DNA of 64,000 bases from a virus, in the IMG/VR virus record IMGVR_UViG_3300047369_000650, positions 1 through 64,000 of that record; one strand, written 5' to 3'. Below the pieces are notes generated by a model. The model was not told the DNA's origin. It saw nothing but the letters and a program-made list of their open reading frames with translations, and did not search any database. Position 1 is the first letter of the stretch. Each line of letters starts with the position of its first letter. Both the position numbers and the translations under genes were made by a program. This document shows positions 21,838 through 29,211 of this stretch, piece after piece.

Positions 21838-21866
21838 TGTACAACAAAGTCAAAATGTTGTATAAT
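21838..21866 (+). promoter_or_regulatory. Promoter upstream of gene 32
   Basis: TGTACA (21838-21843), 17 bp, TATAAT (21861-21866). An inverted repeat TACAACA/TGTTGTA (21840-21846 and 21856-21862) lies within it. AATAAATA at 21827-21834 (7 of 8) may add late transcription. Confidence 0.68.
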
Positions 21867-21912
21867 ATTACAGTACATACAAAAATATATTTCAGTATAA
21901 GGAAAACAAAAT

Positions 21913-22833
21913 ATGTCATTCGCAAATCTAAAACGTAATCGTAACGCAATCGATCAACTTGTAAAAGCAGCAGAAGCTACTAATACAAATCAATCAGGTA
22001 ATAAGTACACTGACGATCGAATCTGGAAACCAACTGTAGATAAATCTAATAATGGTTATGCAGTTATCCGCTTTCTCCCAGCATCTGAAGGATCAGAACT
22101 CCCATGGAACCGTTATTGGGATCATGGTTTTAAAGGCCCAACAGGGCGTTGGTATATCGAGCGTTCTCTTACTTCTATTGGACAAAATGACCCAGTAGGC
22201 GAATTAAATAGTAAACTCTGGAACTCTGGTATTGAATCAGATAAAGAAGTTGCTCGTAAACAAAAGCGGCGCTTACATCATGTTTCAAATGTTCTAGTTG
22301 TTTCAGATCCTGGCAATCCAGCTAATGAAGGTAAGGTATTCTTATTCCAGTATGGAAAGAAAATCTTTGATAAATTGATGGATGCTATGCAACCAGATTT
22401 TCAAGATGAAGAACCTATTAATCCATTTGATTTTTGGAGTGGTGCAAACTTTAAATTGAAAATTCGTGATGTAGAAGGCTATCGTAATTACGATAAATCA
22501 GAGTTTGCTGCTCAGACTGAATTATCTTCAGATGATACTTATCTCGAAGAAGTTTATAATCAACTTCATGATCTGCGTGAATACACTGATCCGAAGAATT
22601 ATAAAACATATGATGAACTACAAGCTAAACTTATGGCTGTTCTTGGAGAGCAGGCTTCAGTTGGAGCTCCAACTATGAAGCAAGAAGAGTCTCTAGGAGA
22701 ACCACAACCAGCCCCAACAATGAGAGCAGCAGAACCAGTTCAAATGGAAACAGCAGAGATGTCTTCGGCAACACCTTCAGCAGAAGATGATGACATTATG
22801 GCACACTTTGCAAATCTAGTAAATGAAGACTAG
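21913..22833 (+). CDS. 32: Single-stranded DNA-binding protein gp32
   Basis: 306 residues. It coats ssDNA during replication and recombination. The basic N-terminus (FANLKRNRNAIDQL) fits the cooperativity domain. The core has GYAVIRFLPASEG, WYIERSLTSIGQNDPV and NPFDFWSGANFKLKI as in marine gp32. The C-terminus is acidic (SAEDDDIMAHFANLVNED), the partner-binding tail. The T4 zinc site (His and three Cys) is absent: there is no cysteine in the protein. Its stop shares a CTAG with the stop of the convergent tape-measure gene. Confidence 0.9.
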   Translation: MSFANLKRNRNAIDQLVKAAEATNTNQSGNKYTDDRIWKPTVDKSNNGYAVIRFLPASEGSELPWNRYWDHGFKGPTGRWYIERSLTSIGQNDPVGELNSKLWNSGIESDKEVARKQKRRLHHVSNVLVVSDPGNPANEGKVFLFQYGKKIFDKLMDAMQPDFQDEEPINPFDFWSGANFKLKIRDVEGYRNYDKSEFAAQTELSSDDTYLEEVYNQLHDLREYTDPKNYKTYDELQAKLMAVLGEQASVGAPTMKQEESLGEPQPAPTMRAAEPVQMETAEMSSATPSAEDDDIMAHFANLVNED

Positions 22834-24770
22834 ATAGGAGCCATTTTATCAAAGCCATCATATGTTGATGGTACAGGCGCTTGGTTAAGCACAGTAGTAT
22901 TATTATTCTGTGTAGACCGAGCGTCTACTGCATTATTCTGTTGAATTGAAGTATTATTTCTATTATCAACAGTATTAGATAACTGTCTTTGAGCATTTTC
23001 TAATATGGCATTGGTCTCTGCTGATCTTTCTGCTTTTCTTTCGATAAGCTGAGCATTTCTTTGTTCTATTCTACCTCGTGCTGCTTCAGCGGAACTAGTA
23101 CTACCAAAACCTACTCTTGTTCCTTTAAGTAGTGTAAACTCTCCGCCACCTAATAATTTAGGCAATGGGACAGAAATGGTAGGAAGACTAAATCCAATTT
23201 TAGAAATTGCAATAATAAATTTATCTTTTAAATTCATAAAAGTTGTAGCTACAGTATCAAACATATTTGCTATTTTATCGCCGATAGATGATATACCAAA
23301 TTTTATAAAACCACCAATGCTGCTAGCTAAAATTCCTATATTAGAACTAAAGTTCATAAAGAAATTCTTAACTCCATCATATAAATTATTAAACATATCA
23401 GCTAAAGAGAAATCTTTTATTTGCTGTGCTAATTTATCTGCACCAAATAATTCAAGAATTTTTCTTGGGAAAAAAGTAATAGCATCTATTAATACATCTA
23501 CACCCTCTAATATCCCAGTAATAATTCCTTTAATACCACCTTCTAAAGCACCAAGTAGCTTTGATACTATTCCGCCTGATGTTTCATTAAACCCTTTAAA
23601 AGCACCTCTTACAAAATCAAATAATGTTATAAGAGGTAGTAAAAAAGAAAATCTTGCAAATAATTTGGCAGCAGATAATATTGGTTTTAATATACTTCCA
23701 ATTGGAGCAAGTATCTTTCCTATAGCACCAAAAAATTTACCGATAGCGGATAGACCAGAGCTTATAACAGATCCGACTTTGCCTATTCCAGATCCAATTG
23801 ATTTAAAAGGTGTTAGAAGCTTTGATGCCATATCACCTATTCTTTTTACTGCATTAGTAACAGGTTCAAAGAAAGCAGCAATTCTAGTAAAATCTAATGT
23901 TTTGGTAAACATAATTAATCCGGCACTTAAGTTACGAACAGTCTTAAGTACACCTTGAAATGCTTTAGTAAATCCTCCACTTATAGCCGCATCTATTGAT
24001 TTAAATGCAGTTTTAAATGTATTAACTATTCTAGTCGGTATTGCTTTTAATGATTTCCATGCATCACCTACAAATAATGCTTTAATAAATTTATCTAAAC
24101 CTAAAAACTCTGCAGTTATTGCTAGTGCAAGACCACCTAACAATTTAGGAATGGAGCCAAGTAATCCGCCAATACCAAATATGCTAAGTTTTTTCTGGGG
24201 TGCTTCTGGAGATTGTGTTTCCGTTGGTCCAGACTGAATAGAAGTATCATCAGATGCTTGCTTTAGGTTATCAAGCTGCTGAGTTTTTAAATAATCAAAA
24301 TATGAGTCCATCTGATTATTTAAGAATAGCATTTGAGTTAAAATTTTGTCAAGCAGTATATTATTTTCTTTTTCAAAGTTAGTAGAAAATATACTCTTTA
24401 TTAAACCAAATGCGGCTGTCAGCGGTGCAGTAATAATATCTTTAAATACTTTACTTACGCCTGTGACTAATCCAAGTATTGAATTTTTAATAGTTGATAC
24501 TGCATTACCTATCATTCTGAATGGCGCGGAAATTGAATTAATTACTGCATCTTTAAAAGAACCAATAGCTCTTGTAATAGGGTTATCAATAATTGCTTTA
24601 GTAAGAGTCTGTAATCCAGGAATTCTAAGACCAGCACTTTTAATTCCACTTATGGACTTGGCTACATCAGTAATACCTTTTTTTATTTCGACTTTAATTT
24701 CGTCGTGTCTTTTTTCAGACTTCTTATTAGATTCTTCTAATTGTCTTACTACTTCAGTTAATGTAGCCAT
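22830..24770 (-). CDS. Tail tape-measure / baseplate hub protein (gp29-like)
   Basis: 646 residues, with AGGATAAG upstream. The N-terminus is a charged coiled coil (LEESNKKSEKRHDEIKVEIK). Long amphipathic and hydrophobic helical stretches follow (GLALAITAEFLGLDKFIKAL, FFGAIGKILAPIGSILKPIL). The end is polar and Asn/Gln-rich (SNTVDNRNNTSIQQNN). This composition and its place beside a small gp51-like gene and gp26 identify the tape measure that sets tail length. Sequence similarity to T4 gp29 is not obvious by eye. It ends tail-to-tail with gene 32. Confidence 0.72.
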   Translation of the reverse strand: MATLTEVVRQLEESNKKSEKRHDEIKVEIKKGITDVAKSISGIKSAGLRIPGLQTLTKAIIDNPITRAIGSFKDAVINSISAPFRMIGNAVSTIKNSILGLVTGVSKVFKDIITAPLTAAFGLIKSIFSTNFEKENNILLDKILTQMLFLNNQMDSYFDYLKTQQLDNLKQASDDTSIQSGPTETQSPEAPQKKLSIFGIGGLLGSIPKLLGGLALAITAEFLGLDKFIKALFVGDAWKSLKAIPTRIVNTFKTAFKSIDAAISGGFTKAFQGVLKTVRNLSAGLIMFTKTLDFTRIAAFFEPVTNAVKRIGDMASKLLTPFKSIGSGIGKVGSVISSGLSAIGKFFGAIGKILAPIGSILKPILSAAKLFARFSFLLPLITLFDFVRGAFKGFNETSGGIVSKLLGALEGGIKGIITGILEGVDVLIDAITFFPRKILELFGADKLAQQIKDFSLADMFNNLYDGVKNFFMNFSSNIGILASSIGGFIKFGISSIGDKIANMFDTVATTFMNLKDKFIIAISKIGFSLPTISVPLPKLLGGGEFTLLKGTRVGFGSTSSAEAARGRIEQRNAQLIERKAERSAETNAILENAQRQLSNTVDNRNNTSIQQNNAVDARSTQNNNTTVLNQAPVPSTYDGFDKMAPI

Positions 24771-24776
24771 AGGATC

Positions 24777-24962
24777 TTATCCTTGATTCTGTTGTTTTAT
24801 TCTTTCATTTTCTTTTTCAATATAATCAACAAGCATAGCAATATAAATTTCTCTTTCCCATGGTAACATATTTTCAATTTCAGTCAAAGAATATTTATGT
24901 TCTTGCATTAATAAAAAATTAGTTTTATAGTAATTTACTAAGTTATCATGAGAAAGAGCCAC
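24777..24962 (-). CDS. Small gp51-like tail assembly protein
   Basis: 61 residues, starting with GTG in a TAGTG overlap with the gp26 stop. The pattern LLMQEHKYSLTEIENMLPWE with EREIYIAMLVDYIEKENER resembles small proteins placed before the tape measure in many tailed phages. There they act as assembly chaperones, and similar proteins in marine T4-like phages are labelled gp51. T4 gp51 itself is much longer. A hub assembly role is inferred from position. Confidence 0.6.
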   Translation of the reverse strand: MALSHDNLVNYYKTNFLLMQEHKYSLTEIENMLPWEREIYIAMLVDYIEKENERIKQQNQG

Positions 24963-25669
24963 TAAAAAAAATCATCTATACCACTCAAAGTTATATTATT
25001 TTCTTTTTCACATCCACCACAAATAAACTTTATTTGCTTTTCCACTCTTGGCATATTTTCAACATATTCTCTTACTTTACCGAACTGTTGTGTATTCAAA
25101 GATTCAATAAAGTCATTTACTTCTGCATCAGAAACATCTTTTAATAAAATATTTTCTTCTTCTGTTTCAATTGATTCCATACATTTACTTATGAGCATAA
25201 ATGTCTTTTCGGTTTCAGTTAATTCTTCGCCTTCAAGTTTTAGTACATCATTAAAGTTAGGATATTTCATAGTTAAAGAAATATTTTCATCAAGTTCTAT
25301 ATCTTTGTTTACTATCTTATCCTGTTTAATTTCTACTTCATCTAATTTTACTGCAATATCATTAGTCTGTTCGCAGTGTTGACATTTAATTCCTAGTTTA
25401 CTTACTTCACCTACAGACTTTGATCTGATCATAATAAACATATATTCAATATCAAATAATGTAAGATTATTTTTATCAATATCCGCATCAATACAAGATT
25501 CAATAGTATCAACTACTGCATGTAATGCCGATGTTTTATCTTGAGATTCAAGAGCCATCATCAACACTTTTTCTTCTTTTACAAGATACGGTCTGTATCT
25601 TACTTTTTGTTCTACCGAAGGTATAGTCAATTCATACTTTGGTTTATCATTTAGCTTTGGCAGTGCCAT
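24962..25669 (-). CDS. 26: gp26-like baseplate hub protein
   Basis: 235 residues, start after GAGGATG. The pattern VRYRPYLVKEEKVLMMALES and LTLFDIEYMFIMIRSKSVGE matches the T4 gp26-type hub family of marine phages. Two CxxC pairs (CQHC at mid-protein and CGGC near the C-terminus) are separated by about 100 residues and may form a zinc site. It is placed between the tail-tube-like gene and the small gp51-like gene, within the leftward late operon. Confidence 0.75.
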   Translation of the reverse strand: MALPKLNDKPKYELTIPSVEQKVRYRPYLVKEEKVLMMALESQDKTSALHAVVDTIESCIDADIDKNNLTLFDIEYMFIMIRSKSVGEVSKLGIKCQHCEQTNDIAVKLDEVEIKQDKIVNKDIELDENISLTMKYPNFNDVLKLEGEELTETEKTFMLISKCMESIETEEENILLKDVSDAEVNDFIESLNTQQFGKVREYVENMPRVEKQIKFICGGCEKENNITLSGIDDFF

Positions 25670-25692
25670 ATTTTCATCCTCATTTCATTTTA

Positions 25693-26247
25693 TTATACAG
25701 GCGCTTCTTGTCTATTATGGACAGTCCCTTCCCAATTATTATATGATAGTTGTATAGTTAATTCTGTTAAACCACCTTGTTCGTTTGTAAACTCCATTGC
25801 ATTTACGAGAGTAGGAAATGCATCTATAAGTTTACACGTGTAAATAACGTGACCGTTTTGATCAAACTGTGATATCATAACATCTCGAGTGTAACCCGAA
25901 CCAGGAGATGATCCGTACTTATATTCTAATTCATACGTATCAAAATCTACAGACAATCCAGACCAATAATCAAAATATCTTTTTGCTTCATAAGCATTTG
26001 TAAGCATGAAGTTTATTGTTACATCATCTATTAAAAATCCATTTGCTACCTTTTCAGCTTTCGGTATGCCTATTACTCTTTCATTTACGCTTATAGATCG
26101 TCCTGGCATTGTAACACTTTTACACATAAAATTTAGTTGATCAGCACTGATATCGGGCAAGGCGGTAAAAGTCGGAAACCTAACTTTAAAAAGATTATTT
26201 CTTGCCAAACCTTCTTTTAAAGATGCTCTAAAATCTTCTACTTTCAT
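25693..26247 (-). CDS. Tail-tube-fold protein, probable gp54-like tube initiator
   Basis: 184 residues, start overlapping the previous stop (TAATG). NLFKVRFPTFTALP, then FMCKSVTMPGRSISV, and near the end EFTNEQGGLTELTIQLSYNNW are hallmarks of the gp19/gp54 tail-tube fold. In T4, gp54 sits between the hub (gp48) and the first tube ring. Context with gp26 and, across the divergent promoter region, gp48 supports an initiator. A second tube-like protein is the alternative. Confidence 0.65.
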   Translation of the reverse strand: MKVEDFRASLKEGLARNNLFKVRFPTFTALPDISADQLNFMCKSVTMPGRSISVNERVIGIPKAEKVANGFLIDDVTINFMLTNAYEAKRYFDYWSGLSVDFDTYELEYKYGSSPGSGYTRDVMISQFDQNGHVIYTCKLIDAFPTLVNAMEFTNEQGGLTELTIQLSYNNWEGTVHNRQEAPV

Positions 26248-26846
26248 TAGATCATATTCCTTGATGCTTTATATACTGCAGCGCCACTTGATTTATTCCA
26301 AGATGCTGTCGGAAGGAAGGTTGCAATCTCCCATTCTGGCGAATCCACCTTTGCAAATCTACTTCTCACATTTGAATTTAAATAGTGCTTTACACATGGT
26401 TTAAAATATCTTAAATTGGAGGCACTTTTAAGTTGTCTATATCTTATATTAAATTTAGTAGATTCATCAAATCTTTTATTATTTGTTGTATCCATAAGAC
26501 CGTCAAGAAGTTTTGCTCTTAAAACTGGCGGCAAATAATGCAAATTTAAACCTAGAAAACCTTTTTCTGCAGGACCGATTGGTATTACTAGAGGAAATCC
26601 ATCATAATATGGTAATGTGTCTTTGTGCTTTGGATCATAGAAAAACATATACATATTACCAATAATAGCTCTATTCTCAAGAGACAGTTCTTCGTCTTTC
26701 AATAGTGCATTCCTATTGATTCTGCGCATTGCTCCACCACGTAAAGCACCGATTCTTTTTCTAAACCAATCTCTCGATTCTTGTGTCCGAGGGTTAATAC
26801 CTGCTCTAAACGCTTCGATCTCAAGATTCTGAAATATACTTGCCAT
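26247..26846 (-). CDS. Conserved T4-like structural-module protein, gp2-like candidate
   Basis: 199 residues. A basic N-terminal half (RDWFRKRIGALRGGAMRRIN) is followed by MYMFFYDPKHKDTLPYYDGF, PLVIPI and GLNLHYLPPVLRAKLLDGL, which I recall from marine T4-like phages, sometimes labelled DNA end protector (gp2). Its placement directly after gp4 agrees with the T4 order 2-4, but the identity with gp2 is uncertain. No Shine-Dalgarno precedes the ATG. A late-promoter octamer ends 6 nt before the start. Confidence 0.55.
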   Translation of the reverse strand: MASIFQNLEIEAFRAGINPRTQESRDWFRKRIGALRGGAMRRINRNALLKDEELSLENRAIIGNMYMFFYDPKHKDTLPYYDGFPLVIPIGPAEKGFLGLNLHYLPPVLRAKLLDGLMDTTNNKRFDESTKFNIRYRQLKSASNLRYFKPCVKHYLNSNVRSRFAKVDSPEWEIATFLPTASWNKSSGAAVYKASRNMI

Positions 26847-26851
26847 TGTAG

Positions 26852-26859
26852 TATTTATA
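26852..26859 (-). promoter_or_regulatory. Late-promoter octamer on the minus strand
   Basis: TATAAATA reads leftward and overlaps the gp4 stop codon. A start 6-7 nt downstream would fall on the ATG at 26846 and give a leaderless mRNA. It may be functional or a chance match in AT-rich DNA. Confidence 0.4.
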
Positions 26860-27349
26860 ATGATTTTTTAATTTTTTTCATCTTCGGAAGACTCTTCATT
26901 TTAGACTGCTTTGGCATTATACCCATACTTTGTAATGTTTTTTCTGTCCAAATCTGAAACTCCCAGTTTCTGTCATCTGCAAAGTTTTTTGCGGCTTTCC
27001 ACTTATTCATATTTTTAACATATGTCATACCTTCATTAATGTATCTTTTAGTTTTTCTTCCTGGAAACTTTGGAGGGACCGTTTGACTATCTGGTTTAAT
27101 TTCCACAATAATAGTCTTACCATCTTTAAATGTTATCTTTAGATCAACAAAGTATCTATGATATTTTTTATCAACTTCATAGAAGTATGGGACTACAACT
27201 TCTTCCGATGCCCAAGTTTTTATTGAGGGGTTGTTATCGCACCATTTAAAACAATGTCTTTCCCACATTGATCTATAAATTATATTATCTGGATCACCAC
27301 GATATTTTGACCGGTGTTTTACTTTGTATTTTCCTTGGTATGTTTTCAT
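26855..27349 (-). CDS. 4: Head completion protein gp4
   Basis: 164 residues. YQGKYKVKHRSKYRGDPDN, then YRSMWERHCFKWCDNNPSI, WASEEVVVPYFYEVD and HRYFVDLKITFKDGKTIIVE match T4 gp4 (also called gp50/65), which acts at the filled-head portal before tail joining. The E...D...(V/I)EIK pattern resembles a restriction-type nuclease fold. It is the first gene of the leftward late operon. Confidence 0.85.
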   Translation of the reverse strand: MKTYQGKYKVKHRSKYRGDPDNIIYRSMWERHCFKWCDNNPSIKTWASEEVVVPYFYEVDKKYHRYFVDLKITFKDGKTIIVEIKPDSQTVPPKFPGRKTKRYINEGMTYVKNMNKWKAAKNFADDRNWEFQIWTEKTLQSMGIMPKQSKMKSLPKMKKIKKSL

Positions 27350-27368
27350 AATACTTTCATTTTAATTA

Positions 27369-27376
27369 TATAAATA
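27369..27376 (+). promoter_or_regulatory. Late promoter for gp48 operon
   Basis: An exact TATAAATA, 37 nt before the gp48 ATG. It lies in the 63-nt gap between the divergent gp4 and gp48 genes. Confidence 0.72.
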
Positions 27377-27391
27377 AGAATAAGATAATTC

Positions 27392-27399
27392 TATTTATT
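27392..27399 (-). promoter_or_regulatory. Possible late promoter for gp4 operon
   Basis: AATAAATA reads leftward (7 of 8 to consensus), 43 nt before the gp4 ATG. It and the plus-strand site at 27369 face each other across the gap, so their transcripts would overlap. Confidence 0.5.
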
Positions 27400-27412
27400 A
27401 GGAATAATTTGG

Positions 27413-28486
27413 ATGGTTACTAACGCACGTGGAACATATATGTTCCCTATTGAAAATAGAGATAAGTATAAGGCATATATTAAATTTACGCCGATTATTA
27501 AAAACGGACCTACTTATCAGAATAGAGTAAATATAGCTCAGACAGAAGCGCAATCTTCTAGCGATAATAATAGTAGTTCTCCTTCTATAGCCAGAGAAGG
27601 TTTTATAGAAAGAACCGCTAAGAGTATTTTAGAAAATTCATTAACTCAATTCGGAAACTCAGCAATTTCTGCTTCTACCGAAAGGAGAGGTGATACGTCT
27701 GTTGCTTTATATATGCCCACACCAGTTACTATTCAGGATGGAGTTAGTATAGAAGCAGCAAGTCTGGGCATTTTAGGAGAGGGTGCTTCAAGGTCAATGG
27801 ATGCTGGAAGCGGGATTGGTACAGCTGTAGGTGCAGCCCTTCAAGATGGTATGGGAAGTTTAATTGAAACACTAAAAGGAAATGTATCCGGCGATGCTGC
27901 ATCTCTTGGTGCTAGTAGATTAGCTGCGGGATTACCAGGCCCGGGTACCGATGCGGTTAGAGGATCATTAAGAGTAACACCTAATCCGAATACTAGAATG
28001 ATGTTTAGATCCGTAAATATACGAGAGTTTTCTTTTGACTTTAAGATGGTCCCAACAAGTAAAAGAGAACAACATGAAATTAAAAATATTGTTACATTTT
28101 TTAGATCAAATCTTTATCCAGAAGTTATTAAACTAGAGGGCACTGGTGGTAATAGTATAGATGCTGGTTATAAGTTTCCTAATTTATTTGAAATTAAACT
28201 AATGTATGATGGAAAAGATTTATCTAAAGATAATCCCAATTTAAGTTTTAAGCATATGTATCTTAAAGCGTTTACTGCATCATATAATTCCACTGGTGGT
28301 TTTTATAAAGATGGAGAATTTAATGAAGTTTCAATACAAGTATCACTTGCTGAAGAATTTACTTTAAATAAATCAGATGCCTTAGTCGGTAATTCTCATA
28401 AAACTAGTAAAAGTGCTAATGAGGCCATAGATCAACATTATATGAAGAATGATTTTATAGCAAGAGCTAATGATGGAGTAACTTAA
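27413..28486 (+). CDS. 48: Baseplate tail-tube cap gp48
   Basis: 357 residues, close to T4 gp48 (364). The N-terminus holds RGTYMFPIENRDKYKAYIKF. The tube-like C-terminal half is diagnostic: RMMFRSVNIREFSFDFKMVP, SKREQHEIKNIV, FFRSNLYPE and the final EFNEVSIQVSLAEEF. gp48 sits on top of the hub and starts the tail tube with gp54. The middle (about 60-180) is Ala/Gly/Ser-rich. It is the first gene of the rightward baseplate operon. Confidence 0.78.
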   Translation: MVTNARGTYMFPIENRDKYKAYIKFTPIIKNGPTYQNRVNIAQTEAQSSSDNNSSSPSIAREGFIERTAKSILENSLTQFGNSAISASTERRGDTSVALYMPTPVTIQDGVSIEAASLGILGEGASRSMDAGSGIGTAVGAALQDGMGSLIETLKGNVSGDAASLGASRLAAGLPGPGTDAVRGSLRVTPNPNTRMMFRSVNIREFSFDFKMVPTSKREQHEIKNIVTFFRSNLYPEVIKLEGTGGNSIDAGYKFPNLFEIKLMYDGKDLSKDNPNLSFKHMYLKAFTASYNSTGGFYKDGEFNEVSIQVSLAEEFTLNKSDALVGNSHKTSKSANEAIDQHYMKNDFIARANDGVT

Positions 28487-28488
28487 AT

Positions 28489-29211
28489 ATGACATTTTTT
28501 GCAGGATTCCCAGAAGTTATATACAAATATGGTAATGAGAAAGAATTTAATCTTGCTCAAAATCTTTCCGTATATGTTGATATAATTGATAGATTTAAAG
28601 ATAACTCATCAATGTACACTTTTTATAATCTATATGATGGAGAAAGACCAGATCAAGTTTCTCAAATGTTATACGGTACTACAGATTATTATTGGACATT
28701 CTTTTTACTTAATGATAATTTAAAGACAAAAGGTTGGCCACTATCAAGTAAAAGTTTAGAACAATATGTTAAAAACAAATATAACAACACTACTCTTACG
28801 ACTCGTGATTATTTTTATGATAAATTTAAAGTAGGAGATTCTATTACTGGGCAAGACTCTGCTGCAGTTGGTAAGGTGATATCAACTAATTCAAATCTAG
28901 GAACTATTACAGTTCAATCAACTCCAACTTTTATTTTAGGTGAAACTATACAATTAGTAGGAGATCCTAATAAAACTGTTACACTACACTCAACTAGTGC
29001 AGAATATAACGCAGCAAGATATTATAAATCTGGTAATGATATCGTTGATATAGATCCTACAGTAGGTCCTGGTGCGTCTTTAGTTGAAGTGACAAACCTT
29101 GAATATTATCAAGAACAAAATAATGAAAATCTTACTATAAAAATATTTAAACCAGAAACAGTTTCTAGTGTCTTTGCTGCATATAAGAGTGCTCTCCGAG
29201 AGAATATCTGA
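28489..29211 (+). CDS. 53: Baseplate wedge protein gp53
   Basis: 240 residues; GGAG 9 nt before the ATG. YNLYDGERPDQVSQMLYGTT, then DYYWTFFLLNDNL, corresponds to the gp53 LysM-like region that ties wedges together in T4. A central insertion (about 105-165, with VGDSITGQDSAAVGKV and a beta-rich stretch) is extra relative to T4 gp53 (196 residues). It overlaps the next start by 1 nt. Confidence 0.82.
   Translation: MTFFAGFPEVIYKYGNEKEFNLAQNLSVYVDIIDRFKDNSSMYTFYNLYDGERPDQVSQMLYGTTDYYWTFFLLNDNLKTKGWPLSSKSLEQYVKNKYNNTTLTTRDYFYDKFKVGDSITGQDSAAVGKVISTNSNLGTITVQSTPTFILGETIQLVGDPNKTVTLHSTSAEYNAARYYKSGNDIVDIDPTVGPGASLVEVTNLEYYQEQNNENLTIKIFKPETVSSVFAAYKSALRENI

Noticed and set aside
22855-22871. CCATCA/TGATGG hairpin as a terminator between gene 32 and the tape measure
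   Set aside because: It lies inside the tape-measure coding sequence and has no T run on either strand.
23176-23958. 260-codon plus-strand ORF inside the tape-measure gene
   Set aside because: It is antisense to a gene with strong tape-measure composition and neighbours, has no ribosome site, and its Leu/Ile/Pro-rich product mirrors the antisense of hydrophobic helices.
24346-24786. 146-codon plus-strand ORF over the start of the tape-measure gene
   Set aside because: Antisense shadow of the same hydrophobic region, with no start signal.
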